From assembly GCA_026646655.1 (NCBI GenBank), contig JAPKHT010000182.1:1-10566 (forward strand): a DNA stretch of 10,566 bases. Direction: 5' to 3'. A program made the position numbers and the translations under genes. Source of the DNA: JADLBR01 sp020847615. Its GTDB lineage: Bacteria; Verrucomicrobiota; Verrucomicrobiia; JADLBR01. Under the pieces are notes generated by a model. The model was not told where the DNA came from and did not search any database. It saw nothing but the letters and a program-made list of their open reading frames with translations. This document shows positions 1 through 7,254 of this stretch, one piece after another (position 1 is the first letter of the stretch; each line of letters opens with the position of its first letter).

Positions 1-97
1 ACACGCAAAAGCGCCGCGCGACCTGCTCCCGGGTTTGCTCGCCCCGGTCGTACGTGGCGAGGATCCGTTCCCGTAGATCGATCGATAGGGTCGGCAT
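1..97 (-). CDS. IS630-family transposase, N-terminal fragment (runs off left edge)
   Basis: The minus strand from an ATG at 97-95 is open to the window edge and encodes 32 residues beginning MPTLSIDLRERILATY and ending in ARRFCV. The pattern 'LSIDLRERI' followed by a helix-turn-helix ('EQVARRFCV') is the characteristic opening of IS630/Tc1-mariner-type transposases, where it forms the DNA-binding domain that recognises the terminal inverted repeat. The DDE catalytic domain would lie to the left, outside the window. The gene points away from the GH43 fragment beside it, so its transcription would not read into the operon. The family call rests on motif recognition of a short stretch, but that stretch is quite specific. 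Whether the full transposase is intact cannot be judged. Confidence 0.8.
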   Translation of the reverse strand, partial: MPTLSIDLRERILATYDRGEQTREQVARRFCV

Positions 98-152
98 CCA
101 CCAACCTACCACAAACATTCCGGACGGCTACAGAATTATTGAAAGTGCTCTA
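1..152 (-). mobile_element. End of an IS630-family insertion sequence, inserted into the GH43 gene
   Basis: The element holds the transposase start plus about 53 nt between its ATG (97) and a TA dinucleotide at 151-152. IS630 elements insert at TA and duplicate it, and a 40-60 nt gap between terminus and transposase ATG is usual. Reading into the element from the TA gives GAGCACTTTCAATAATTC, a plausible terminal repeat, but the other end is outside the window so the inverted repeat cannot be checked. The boundary is inferred from two facts: the GH43 frame becomes meaningful protein just right of the TA, and an in-frame TGA (140-142) lies on the IS side. Confidence 0.65.
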
Positions 153-1762
153 GCAGCAGAGGTTATCGGCACAGCGCCGACCCGGTGATCGTGCTGTTCA
201 AGGAGCGCTACTATCTCTTCGCCACCGATGATGTGCCGGGGTATCGGGTTTCCGACGACTTGCGGGCGTGGACCAATGTCCTGTTCGCGCCCGAGCTGCG
301 CCCGCTAATGTCCGACAACGATCGCGGCACGTATTGCGCCCCCGCGGTGGCCGCGGACAAGTCGCACGTCTATTTCATCCGCATGGACCGACGCAAAGGA
401 GCGGGGACGGTGCCCGTGATGCGCAGCGCCGACCCGGCGGCGGGACGCTGGGAAGAGTGCGGTGAGCTCCGCGTCACCGGCGATCCCGCGCTGTTCTTCG
501 ACGACGATGGCCGGGCGTGGCTCTATCATGGGTTGGGCAAGCCGACGAAGGTTTTCGAGATTGACACAAGAACGTGGCGGGAGATTCCCGGCAGCGAGGT
601 GCAGCTTAGGCCCGACGTCACCAGCGTCGCGGATTTTGTGGGCGGCTATGAGCGCGGGCGCCGCGAGCTTGTTGCCGAGACGGACACCGGCGCGTGGCTT
701 GGCAAATTCAAGATGCTTCCCTGCCAGGAGGCCGCGTGGATGACCAAGCGCAATGGCCGGTACTATCTCCAGTACTCGACGCCGGGCACGGTGACGCAGT
801 GGTACTGCGATGTGGCGCTCGAGGGCGACTCGCCGACCGGGCCATTCAAGCCCACCGACTATTCGCCGGTCTCGTTGAAGGTCGGTGGGTTCATGGGCAG
901 CGCCGGACACAGTTGCGTCTTCCGGGACAAGCAGGGCAACTGGTGGCGAACAGCGACGATGTGGATCGGCGTGTACGATCTATTCGAGCGCCGGCTTGGT
1001 TTGTTCCCGGTCAAGTTCGACGCGCGGGGGCGAATGAGTACCGACACCGCGCTGGGCGATTACCCGCAGGGCCGGAACTGGTCCGTCCAGTCGTATAGCA
1101 AGAAGTGCAACGCATCATCGTCGCTGGCGGATCACCCGCCCGGGCTCGCCTCCGACGAAAATTGCCGCACGTGGTGGTCGGCCCAGACCGGGAACACGGG
1201 CGAATGGTTCCAGATGGACCTCGGCAAGACCTGCCGCCTCAACGCGGTCCAGGTGAACTTCGCCGAACAAGATGTCGGGGCCGCGGGCGACGATTATCAC
1301 GCCTACCGGCTGCTGATTTCCGATGACGGCGCGGACTGGCGCCCGCTCGTGGACAAGAGCGCCTCGAGGAACTGCGCGCCGCACGACTTCGTGGAACTTC
1401 CCGCGCCGGTCGCCGGGCGGCACCTCAAACTTGAAAACGTTCACACGCCCCGCGCCGGAAAATTTGCGCTGCGCGATCTCCGCGTGTTCGGCCATGGCAA
1501 CGGCGCGCCGCCCGCGCAAGTCACCGGCATCACAATCGAGCGCCACGCCGGCGACGACCGCGATGTCACTGTCCGTTGGAAACCGGTGGGCGGGGCCGAC
1601 GGCTACATCCTCCGTTTCAACGAGTGCGCCATTCAGGTGCAGGGCGGAGAGGCCGACAAGCTGACATTTCATGCGCTCACGCGCGGCGCGCGGTACCGGT
1701 GGCAGGTCGATGCCTTCAACGACAGTGGCCTGACGACCGGCGCAAATATCCGGGACGAGTGA
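152..1762 (+). CDS. 5'-truncated GH43-type glycosidase with discoidin (F5/8 C) and Fn3 domains
   Basis: The product resembles secreted GH43 beta-xylosidase/alpha-L-arabinofuranosidase-like five-bladed beta-propeller enzymes. The fragment opens with SADPVIVLFKERYYLFATDD, the classic first blade; its Asp (codon 179-181) is the expected catalytic base. Numbering from GTG 185, a second blade motif DPALFFDDDG starts at residue 100 (expected pKa-modulating Asp), and Glu182 in CQEAAWMTKRNGRYY is the expected general acid. A discoidin-like carbohydrate-binding domain spans about 299-435 and a fibronectin III domain about 438-525. There is no signal peptide. The frame is open upstream only to a TGA at 140-142, with no ATG or Shine-Dalgarno, and GTG 185 lies after the catalytic Asp, so it is not the true start. 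The N-terminus was evidently removed by the adjacent IS630 insertion, and the gene is probably a pseudogene. The rhamnosidase follows 23 nt downstream. The substrate is unknown. Confidence 0.82.
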   Translation, partial: SSRGYRHSADPVIVLFKERYYLFATDDVPGYRVSDDLRAWTNVLFAPELRPLMSDNDRGTYCAPAVAADKSHVYFIRMDRRKGAGTVPVMRSADPAAGRWEECGELRVTGDPALFFDDDGRAWLYHGLGKPTKVFEIDTRTWREIPGSEVQLRPDVTSVADFVGGYERGRRELVAETDTGAWLGKFKMLPCQEAAWMTKRNGRYYLQYSTPGTVTQWYCDVALEGDSPTGPFKPTDYSPVSLKVGGFMGSAGHSCVFRDKQGNWWRTATMWIGVYDLFERRLGLFPVKFDARGRMSTDTALGDYPQGRNWSVQSYSKKCNASSSLADHPPGLASDENCRTWWSAQTGNTGEWFQMDLGKTCRLNAVQVNFAEQDVGAAGDDYHAYRLLISDDGADWRPLVDKSASRNCAPHDFVELPAPVAGRHLKLENVHTPRAGKFALRDLRVFGHGNGAPPAQVTGITIERHAGDDRDVTVRWKPVGGADGYILRFNECAIQVQGGEADKLTFHALTRGARYRWQVDAFNDSGLTTGANIRDE

Positions 1763-1770
1763 CAACCGAA

Positions 1771-1777
1771 GAAAGGG
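1771..1777 (+). promoter_or_regulatory. Ribosome binding site of the rhamnosidase gene
   Basis: GAAAGGG lies 8 nt before ATG 1786 and fixes that start over the longer open frame, which only shadows the preceding gene. Confidence 0.6.
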
Positions 1778-1785
1778 ACACAGCC

Positions 1786-4656
1786 ATGAAACTGCTCTTT
1801 GGGTTCCTTGCCACCCTGCTTCTGGTGCCGTTGGCCGCGTCTGGGGCCGCCAGTCAGCTTCGCTGTGAATATCAGGACCGGCCTATCGCCATCGAGGCGG
1901 CGCGGCCCAGATTGTCATGGATCGTCCAAGACGATCGCGCGGGCGCTCGCCAGACCGCGTACCGTGTGCTGGCCGCAAGCGGTGTTGAGAGACTCCAAGA
2001 GGGGCAAGCCGATCTGTGGGACAGCGGCAAGGTCGACTCGGACCAATCGGTGAACGTCGCCTATGCCGGCAAGGCGCTCAACTCCGGCCAGCGTGTCTGG
2101 TGGACGGCCAAGATCTGGGACGCGGACGGCAAGCCTTCCGGGTACGCGGAACCGACGTTTTGGGAGATGGGCATGCTCAAACCGGCGGATTGGCAGGCGG
2201 AGCTGATTCGGATGAAAACCGAGCCGGAGTTCTCAAACGACGCGGTCGAGCATTGGATGCTCTATGGGATCGGCAACAAGGTGTCTGCCAGCGCCCGCGC
2301 GTGGGTCGAGAAACGCATGAGACCCGCGCCGTACTTCCGTCGCGAGTTCACGCTGGATGCCGTTCCGGCGAAGGCGAAACTGCTGATCGCGTCGCTGGGT
2401 TACTACGAATTGTTCATCAACGGCAAGCGCGTTGGCGACCGCGTGCTTGACCCGGCCTACCAGGAATACGACCGGCAGATCTACTACGTCGCGCACGATG
2501 TCACCGGCTATCTCAAACAGGGCAGGAACGCCATCGGCATCATTGTCGGCAATGGCTGGTACAATCAGCTCGGGCAGTTCTGGGGCACCCCGATGAACAA
2601 ATTCTATTCCTACAAAGACGAGCTCGGCAACCAGGGCGTGGTTGTGCGGCTCGATGCCGGATCCGTTCGGGTCGTCAGCGACGGCAGCTGGAAAGCCAGC
2701 TATGGCCCGTTGCTCCGCAACGAACTCTTCATCGGCGAAGTCTATGACGCACGCCGCGAAATGCCGGGCTGGGGCCAGCCGGGGTTCGATGATTCTGGCT
2801 GGTCGCCCGTCGAGGCCATCGCGGCGCCCGCGGAGCGGTTGGTGGCGATGCAGGTCGCGCCGGAGCGCGCGGTGCGCGAGGTCAGGTCCGTGCAGATCAC
2901 CGAACCCTCGCCCGGCATCTACGTCGTCGATCTGGGCGAGACAATCGCTGGCTGGCCGAAATTGACCGTCGACGAACCGGCGGGCACCAAGATAGCCGTT
3001 CGACCGGCGCCGTTCATCCGCAACAAGCCGCACTTCATGGGGCATCCGTTGCCGTATCCCGACCCGAAACTGGACCGAAAAGTGATCGAGAACATGATCG
3101 GCGGCGAGCTGTACTCGCGTCCGCCTGACGCCGATGACAAGGGGCGCTGCCGGTTTCACGCGTGCGACGTGTACGTCGCGGGCGGCAAGGGCCGCGAGAC
3201 GTTCCAGCGGCGCTTCAGCTACGTCGGATTCCGTTACTTCGAGATCACCGGCCTGACCAAGAAACCGAAGCTGGAGGACGTCTGCGGCGTCGTGGTCCAT
3301 ACCGATCTGCCGCAGACGGGCCGCTTCGCGTGCTCCGATGGCAAGGTCAACGAGCTCTACGAGTCGTTCTCGAAGACGCTGCGCTACGTGACCCACGGTC
3401 TCGTCAACGACAACACCGATGCGGAGAAGAATTCTTTCCGCGGCCACCAGGCGATGGCGGGCGATTTCCTGGCGTATGCGTGGAACGATCCGCAACTTTG
3501 GGAGAAGGCCGTGACCGACATCCAGTTGCAGACTGTCAAGGACGGCCCCACCGCCGGTTTCCCGCCCATCAAGGCGCCGGCCCCGAGATATTTTCATGGC
3601 AGGAATTCGGGCGCAATTGTTGCGCTGGCCGACACGCTCATCGAGCCGGCCCGCGGATTGCTATTCACCGGCAACCGCGAGCTGGCGCGGCGCCACTTCG
3701 ATCACGCGCTCCGATTCATCGAACTCTATGCCGACCGCATGACCGATCCACGTTCGCTGGAAAAATTCGACAAGCAGAAGGACAGAGTCGGCATCATCCC
3801 GCAAGGCGACTGGCTGGACGTTTGGAAGAACGGCGAACGCCCCCACTTCGGCGACGGCGCCAGTTCCCGCAGCGACATCGTCTATCGTTGTTTGTTTGTC
3901 ATCACGCTGGATCAGGTCATCGCCACGGCCCGCGCCCTGGGCAGGATCGAAGAGGCCGCGGGGCTTGGCGCATTGCGCGAACGTGTCGCGGCCACCATCA
4001 ACAGGCTGGCGTACGACTCTGGGAAGAAGTCCTATGGCAGCCAGGCGGAGAACGTCCTCGCTCTGCAAGCCGGCATTGTGCCCGGGATCGATGTGCCGGC
4101 GGTGGCCGCCGATCTCAGGCGCCAGATCATGGTGGATTGGGGGGGTCATCTCTCGGTCGGTTTCATCGGCGTGCGGTTCATCTCATCGGTGCTCAGCGAA
4201 TTTGGCCATCCCGGCGTGGCCCATCATCTGTGGAACGTGAACACGTGGCCGTCGTGGCGATGGCTCTATGAGAACGGATATGACACCGCCAATTCGTATT
4301 GGAACGACTTCCACGTGCCGGGCAAACTTCCCGCCGCCCGTTTCATCCAGAGCGAGAAGCCGGTCGCCGCCGTCTGGTGCTACGAATCGCTCTGCGGCAT
4401 CAAGCCCGTGTTCGATAAGCCGGGCTTCAAGCATTTCATCCTCGCGCCGCAGCCCCCGCCCGATATGAAATGGGCGGAGGCCGAAGTTCGGACGGTGCAC
4501 GGCACGATCAAGAGCCGCTGGGAACGCGACGGCGGCGCCGTCGGCTACACCTTCACCGTTCCCGCGAACACCACCGCCACCATCCGGTTGCCCGCGGGCG
4601 GTGGCCGCACGGTCAGCCGCGAGGTTGCGGCCGGGATTCACACGATAAATCCATGA
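1786..4656 (+). CDS. Secreted alpha-L-rhamnosidase, GH78 family
   Basis: This 956-residue protein should release terminal alpha-L-rhamnose from glycans outside the cytoplasm by the inverting mechanism of GH78. The start is ATG 1786: GAAAGGG (1771-1777) lies 8 nt upstream and a Sec signal peptide begins at once (MKLLFGFLATLLLVPLAASG). The open frame reaches further 5' only as a shadow of the GH43 gene. Domains in order: an Fn3-like N-terminal module (about 25-130); the Bac_rhamnosid_N beta domain (about 180-345, with YYELFINGKRVGDRVLDPAY); a concanavalin-like domain (about 370-510); the (alpha/alpha)6 catalytic barrel (about 520-860); and a C-terminal beta domain (about 865-956). NDNTDAEK aligns with the family DCPxRE(K) motif and gives Asp542 and Glu547 as the conserved acid and general-acid positions. 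At the expected catalytic base the sequence reads SYWND, with Asn840 in place of Glu. Its length is normal for GH78. It is co-directional with the GH43 fragment and the oxidoreductase. Confidence 0.9.
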   Translation: MKLLFGFLATLLLVPLAASGAASQLRCEYQDRPIAIEAARPRLSWIVQDDRAGARQTAYRVLAASGVERLQEGQADLWDSGKVDSDQSVNVAYAGKALNSGQRVWWTAKIWDADGKPSGYAEPTFWEMGMLKPADWQAELIRMKTEPEFSNDAVEHWMLYGIGNKVSASARAWVEKRMRPAPYFRREFTLDAVPAKAKLLIASLGYYELFINGKRVGDRVLDPAYQEYDRQIYYVAHDVTGYLKQGRNAIGIIVGNGWYNQLGQFWGTPMNKFYSYKDELGNQGVVVRLDAGSVRVVSDGSWKASYGPLLRNELFIGEVYDARREMPGWGQPGFDDSGWSPVEAIAAPAERLVAMQVAPERAVREVRSVQITEPSPGIYVVDLGETIAGWPKLTVDEPAGTKIAVRPAPFIRNKPHFMGHPLPYPDPKLDRKVIENMIGGELYSRPPDADDKGRCRFHACDVYVAGGKGRETFQRRFSYVGFRYFEITGLTKKPKLEDVCGVVVHTDLPQTGRFACSDGKVNELYESFSKTLRYVTHGLVNDNTDAEKNSFRGHQAMAGDFLAYAWNDPQLWEKAVTDIQLQTVKDGPTAGFPPIKAPAPRYFHGRNSGAIVALADTLIEPARGLLFTGNRELARRHFDHALRFIELYADRMTDPRSLEKFDKQKDRVGIIPQGDWLDVWKNGERPHFGDGASSRSDIVYRCLFVITLDQVIATARALGRIEEAAGLGALRERVAATINRLAYDSGKKSYGSQAENVLALQAGIVPGIDVPAVAADLRRQIMVDWGGHLSVGFIGVRFISSVLSEFGHPGVAHHLWNVNTWPSWRWLYENGYDTANSYWNDFHVPGKLPAARFIQSEKPVAAVWCYESLCGIKPVFDKPGFKHFILAPQPPPDMKWAEAEVRTVHGTIKSRWERDGGAVGYTFTVPANTTATIRLPAGGGRTVSREVAAGIHTINP

Positions 4657-4880
4657 ACCGCATCTTGCACGCATTGTTCCAGGCACTGACCGCCGCTGGC
4701 TTTTGGGCGGTTGCATCCTCCGTCGCAGGCGAGCCGAACCTTGCCCTGTTCGCGGCGCCGGCTGTTTCTCCTGCGAGATCAAAGCGGACTCAGGAAAGCC
4801 GATCTTGTTGCTGGCACCAGGTCAAGGATCGGCATGTAGAAGTCAAGGATAGCCATTTCAAGAATGGGCACTTCCGGTAG
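4653..4880 (+). pseudogene. Remnant of a secreted protein gene (signal peptide plus about 15 residues)
   Basis: An ATG at 4653 overlaps the rhamnosidase TGA (ATGA), the usual sign of translational coupling. It opens a 75-residue frame ending at TAG 4880. The first 28 or so residues look like a Sec signal peptide (MNRILHALFQALTAAGFWAV, then a small-residue cleavage region), followed by GEPNLALFAAPAVSPAR. That is how mature secreted proteins with a discoidin or sugar-binding N-terminus often begin. After about residue 43 the sequence turns basic, Cys/His-rich and repetitive (VKDRH, VKDSH, KNGH), and no recognisable domain follows. I read it as the start of a fourth secreted enzyme whose body was deleted. 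It might instead be a genuine tiny exported protein, but the short repeats at the break and the fused gene just downstream favour decay. No function can be assigned. Confidence 0.45.
4821..4873 (+). repeat. Short imperfect tandem repeat (GTCAAGGATnGnCATnT)
   Basis: GTCAAGGATCGGCATGT (4821-4837) recurs 21 bp later as GTCAAGGATAGCCATTT (4842-4858). A more degenerate third copy, TCAAGAATGGGCACTT (4858-4873), overlaps its end and matches 12 of 16 positions. The repeat lies exactly where the secreted-protein remnant stops making sense, so it may mark an old recombination point. Confidence 0.55.
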
Positions 4881-4885
4881 GCTTG

Positions 4886-4909
4886 TCGTTGAAGGCGAGG
4901 CCTCAACGA
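4886..4909. repeat. Inverted repeat (hairpin) just upstream of the FAD oxidoreductase start
   Basis: TCGTTGA (4886-4892) and TCAACGA (4903-4909) are perfectly complementary arms. Inside them GGC (4894-4896) can pair with GCC (4900-4902), leaving a GAG loop and one bulged A. The hairpin ends 11 nt before ATG 4921. No T-run follows, so it is not a classical terminator. It could be an operator, an mRNA-processing or stability element, or a structure limiting access to the start region. The role is inference; the pairing is seen directly. Confidence 0.5.
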
Positions 4910-4920
4910 GTGGTCAATCC

Positions 4921-6738
4921 ATGCACCGCATGAAAGGGAGCATCCGATCAACCCTTCTCGCCTTGGCGGGTTGGGCCTGCGCCGTTGCCCCCAGTCCTTT
5001 CGAGGCTGCCGCGGAACCGGCCAGCCACGACCTCGTCGTTCGCGGCGGCACTCCGGCGGGCATCGCCGCGGCCATCGCCACCGCCATCACGACTGGCTCC
5101 ATCGCGAAAGAGCTGCCGAAGCCACGCCTCCTCAACCCGGGACTGCGCTACTACTACCCCGTGCCCAAGGAGGCGGCACCGAAGACGCACGACTTTGACA
5201 TCGTCATCTATGGAGCCAGCCCGGCGGCTGTCTCTGCGGCCTGTCAGGCCAAGAAGATGGGGAAAAGCGTCGGCATCTTCGTTTTCAGGAGACACGTCGG
5301 CGGAATGTCATCCGCGGGACTGAGTGATGTGGACTACGGCAAGAAGGAGGCCATTGGCGGCATGGCGAAGAAGGTGTTCCTGGATTTCTTCGAGAAGCAG
5401 GTTCAGAGCCCGGCCGAGGTGGAAACGCTTTTTCTCACCATGCTCACGGACTTGGACGTCCCGGTCTTCTTTGAGCATCGGCTGCAGCAGGTCGAACGGC
5501 AGGGCGACCGGATCACCAGGGTCGTTTTCGAGAACGGCAACGCCGCCCGCGGCAAGGTCTTCATCGACGCCACCTATGAGGGCGATCTGATGGCGCGTGC
5601 GGGAGTCGAGCATGTCGCGGGCCGCGAGTCCAACGCTGACTTTGGCGAGAAGCTGAACGGCATCCAGATCGGCGCGCGATCCTCGCCGCACAATTTCCAG
5701 TGGAAGGTGGACCCTTACGTCGAGGCCGGCAATCCCGCGAGCGGCGTCATCGAAGGCGTGGATGCAACGCCCTACACCCCGGAGGATCACGGTAAGGCAG
5801 ACAAACGCTACCAACCCTTTTGCTTCCGCGTGTTTGCCACCAAGCGCGATCCCATCCCCTGGCCCAGGCCGGCGGACTACAAAGTGGCGCGCTACGAATT
5901 GCTCAAGCGCTACGTGAACGCGGCCCCACGCTCCGAGTGGTGGAACCTCATCTACTCACGCGGGCCGCTGAAACTGAACGAGGGCGACTGCAACGCCGCC
6001 GGCCCTGTGTCGCTCGACTTCGTCGGTGGCAGCCTCCGCTGGGTGGATGCCAGCTACGCGGAGCGCGAGCGGATTTTCCAAGACCACGTGAACTATCAGA
6101 AGGGCTATCTCTACTTCCTCGCCAACGACCCGAGCATCCCGGCGGAGTTTCGCCAGCGCGTCAGTCAGTTTGGCCTGCCGAAGACCGAGTTCCCCGAAAC
6201 CGGCGGCTGGCCGCACGAGTTGTATGTGCGCGAGGGCCGCAGGCTCCGCGGCGACTACGTGCTCACCGAGCACGATTGCCTGGGCAAGACCGTGATCGAA
6301 GACTCCGTGGGGCTGGGCAGCTTCATCATGGATTCGCACATCGTGCGCCGGATTATCTACAAGACGGCCACAGACGCGCACATCACCCACCTCCGCACCT
6401 CGGCGCCCGACGAAATCACCGAGGCCCAACGCAACTGGACCGGTGACATGGTTGGAGTGGAAGGGCAGTTCGACTCGGCTGTCCCGAAGCCCTACCGCAT
6501 CAGCTACCGCTGCCTCCGCCCGAAGAAGAGCGATTGCATCAATCTCCTCGTGCCTACGGTCATCTCCTCCACCCACGTTGCGTTTGGTTCGTCGCGCATG
6601 GAGCCCGTCTTCATGATCCTCGGACAAAGCGCCGGAGCCGCCGCTTCCCTCGCCATCGACGCTGCGATTCCGGTCCAGGACGTAAACTACCCCAAGCTGC
6701 GTGAAGTGCTGTTGGAGGAAGGTCAGTTGCTGGACTGA
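4921..6738 (+). CDS. Exported FAD-dependent oxidoreductase (FAD_oxidored family) with doubled Rossmann start
   Basis: This 605-residue protein belongs to the large FAD-dependent oxidoreductase group common in polysaccharide-utilisation clusters of Planctomycetota and Verrucomicrobiota; its reaction is not established. ATG 4921 was chosen because it directly precedes a Sec-like signal peptide (about residues 1-30). ATG 4864 would overlap the upstream remnant and only add a non-signal leader; ATG 4930 is also possible. A first nucleotide-binding start, DLVVRGGTPAGIAAAIA (37-53), breaks off after one helix. About 40 residues later a second, longer copy begins, DFDIVIYGASPAAVSAA (91-107), and leads into HVGGMSSAGLSDVDYG and the family body. 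Near the C-terminus, INLLVPTVISSTHVAFG and GQSAGAAASLAID are the conserved FAD-domain closing motifs. The second copy lacks two of the Gly residues and the acidic residue usual at the end of beta strand 2 (GIFVF). It is co-directional with the rhamnosidase, 264 nt downstream of its stop. The family call is firm; substrate and activity are unknown. Confidence 0.85.
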   Translation: MHRMKGSIRSTLLALAGWACAVAPSPFEAAAEPASHDLVVRGGTPAGIAAAIATAITTGSIAKELPKPRLLNPGLRYYYPVPKEAAPKTHDFDIVIYGASPAAVSAACQAKKMGKSVGIFVFRRHVGGMSSAGLSDVDYGKKEAIGGMAKKVFLDFFEKQVQSPAEVETLFLTMLTDLDVPVFFEHRLQQVERQGDRITRVVFENGNAARGKVFIDATYEGDLMARAGVEHVAGRESNADFGEKLNGIQIGARSSPHNFQWKVDPYVEAGNPASGVIEGVDATPYTPEDHGKADKRYQPFCFRVFATKRDPIPWPRPADYKVARYELLKRYVNAAPRSEWWNLIYSRGPLKLNEGDCNAAGPVSLDFVGGSLRWVDASYAERERIFQDHVNYQKGYLYFLANDPSIPAEFRQRVSQFGLPKTEFPETGGWPHELYVREGRRLRGDYVLTEHDCLGKTVIEDSVGLGSFIMDSHIVRRIIYKTATDAHITHLRTSAPDEITEAQRNWTGDMVGVEGQFDSAVPKPYRISYRCLRPKKSDCINLLVPTVISSTHVAFGSSRMEPVFMILGQSAGAAASLAIDAAIPVQDVNYPKLREVLLEEGQLLD

Positions 6739-7254
6739 GCTTCAAACAGACAAGAGCTCGCGGGAAGAAATCATGTCCTGTGTCTCCTCAAACCACGCAA
6801 CTCACGACGACGCCGGGCGTCTGCCGGGACTGTGAATGCAAGACCCACGCCGTAAATTGCTAAAGCCCCGCTTCGTGCTTGCGCTCTCGGTGGTGCCAGG
6901 CTTCCTCATCTGGTCGCTCTCTCCTTCACAACCGTGCCGAGCATTGCAGGAGCGGCTTGCGGGGCAGGGGGGGTCATTTACTCATTCGTCGTCTCCTTCT
7001 GAGGAAAGGGGCGCGTAACACAAGCCCGCCTCCCATACGATGAGTCCACGTCCATTTCACCTCGTTTCCAACGCGCCGTTGCGCACGGATGGACGCCTGC
7101 GACATCAGGAAGTTCCATAATGGAGGCCGGGCGACCCATTGCGTGCCGAAACCACGAGCGGGAAGCCGTGGTGGTGAGCGGGGTGGAACGCATGCCGATG
7201 AATTTGACGGCGAGGGCCAAATGGACTACCCCTCTCAACCCAATTTGATCCGGT
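6739..7254. other. 516-bp intergenic region, no large gene
   Basis: I see no conserved protein, RNA gene or clear promoter here. A small perfect palindrome, GACGCC-G-GGCGTC, lies at 6809-6821 without a following T-run. A 60-codon frame (6836-7018) starts with a basic, hydrophobic, signal-like stretch and then becomes Ser/Gly-rich noise; it could be the ruined start of another exported protein. A G-run occurs around 6961-6973. The last third contains the 42-codon ORF listed separately. The stretch could be a decayed gene or a dispersed intergenic repeat. Confidence 0.5.
7120..7248 (+). CDS. Possible 42-residue leader ORF before the arabinofuranosidase
   Basis: An ATG at 7120 is preceded at 7-nt spacing by AGGAAG (7107-7112) and opens a 42-codon frame to TGA 7246-7248, ending 6 nt before the GH51 ATG. 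The peptide begins MEAGRPIACRNHEREAVVV and ends in WTTPLNPI. It has no signal peptide or membrane segment and I do not recognise it. The next gene has no evident Shine-Dalgarno, so translational coupling through this frame is a reasonable idea. It may equally be chance or part of an intergenic repeat. Confidence 0.25.
   Translation: MEAGRPIACRNHEREAVVVSGVERMPMNLTARAKWTTPLNPI

Noticed and set aside
305..910. 201-codon minus-strand frame over the GH43 gene
   Set aside because: Antisense shadow; the plus strand has clear GH43 blade motifs.
1576..1785. Longer start for the rhamnosidase (open frame from ATG 1576)
   Set aside because: This extension lies within the GH43 Fn3 domain coding sequence. 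The signal peptide and ribosome site at 1786 define the true start.
2233..3597. 454-codon open frame on the minus strand inside the rhamnosidase gene
   Set aside because: It lies fully antisense to a well-supported GH78 gene. Its translation is Arg/Ala/Val/Asp-rich with no recognisable motif, as expected of a shadow frame in GC-rich DNA.
4864..4920. Longer start for the FAD oxidoreductase (ATG 4864)
   Set aside because: It would overlap the upstream remnant ORF and put 19 non-signal residues before the signal peptide.
6809..6821. 13-bp GC palindrome 70 nt after the oxidoreductase stop
   Set aside because: The usable stem is short and no T-tract follows, so I do not call it a terminator.
6836..7018. 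60-codon frame with a signal-like start in the 516-bp gap
   Set aside because: No Shine-Dalgarno, and after about residue 35 the sequence has no protein character. Mentioned only as a possible relic.
7204..7232. TTGACG as a -35 box for the GH51 gene
   Set aside because: At 17-nt spacing the would-be -10 is TACCCC, too poor to support a promoter.
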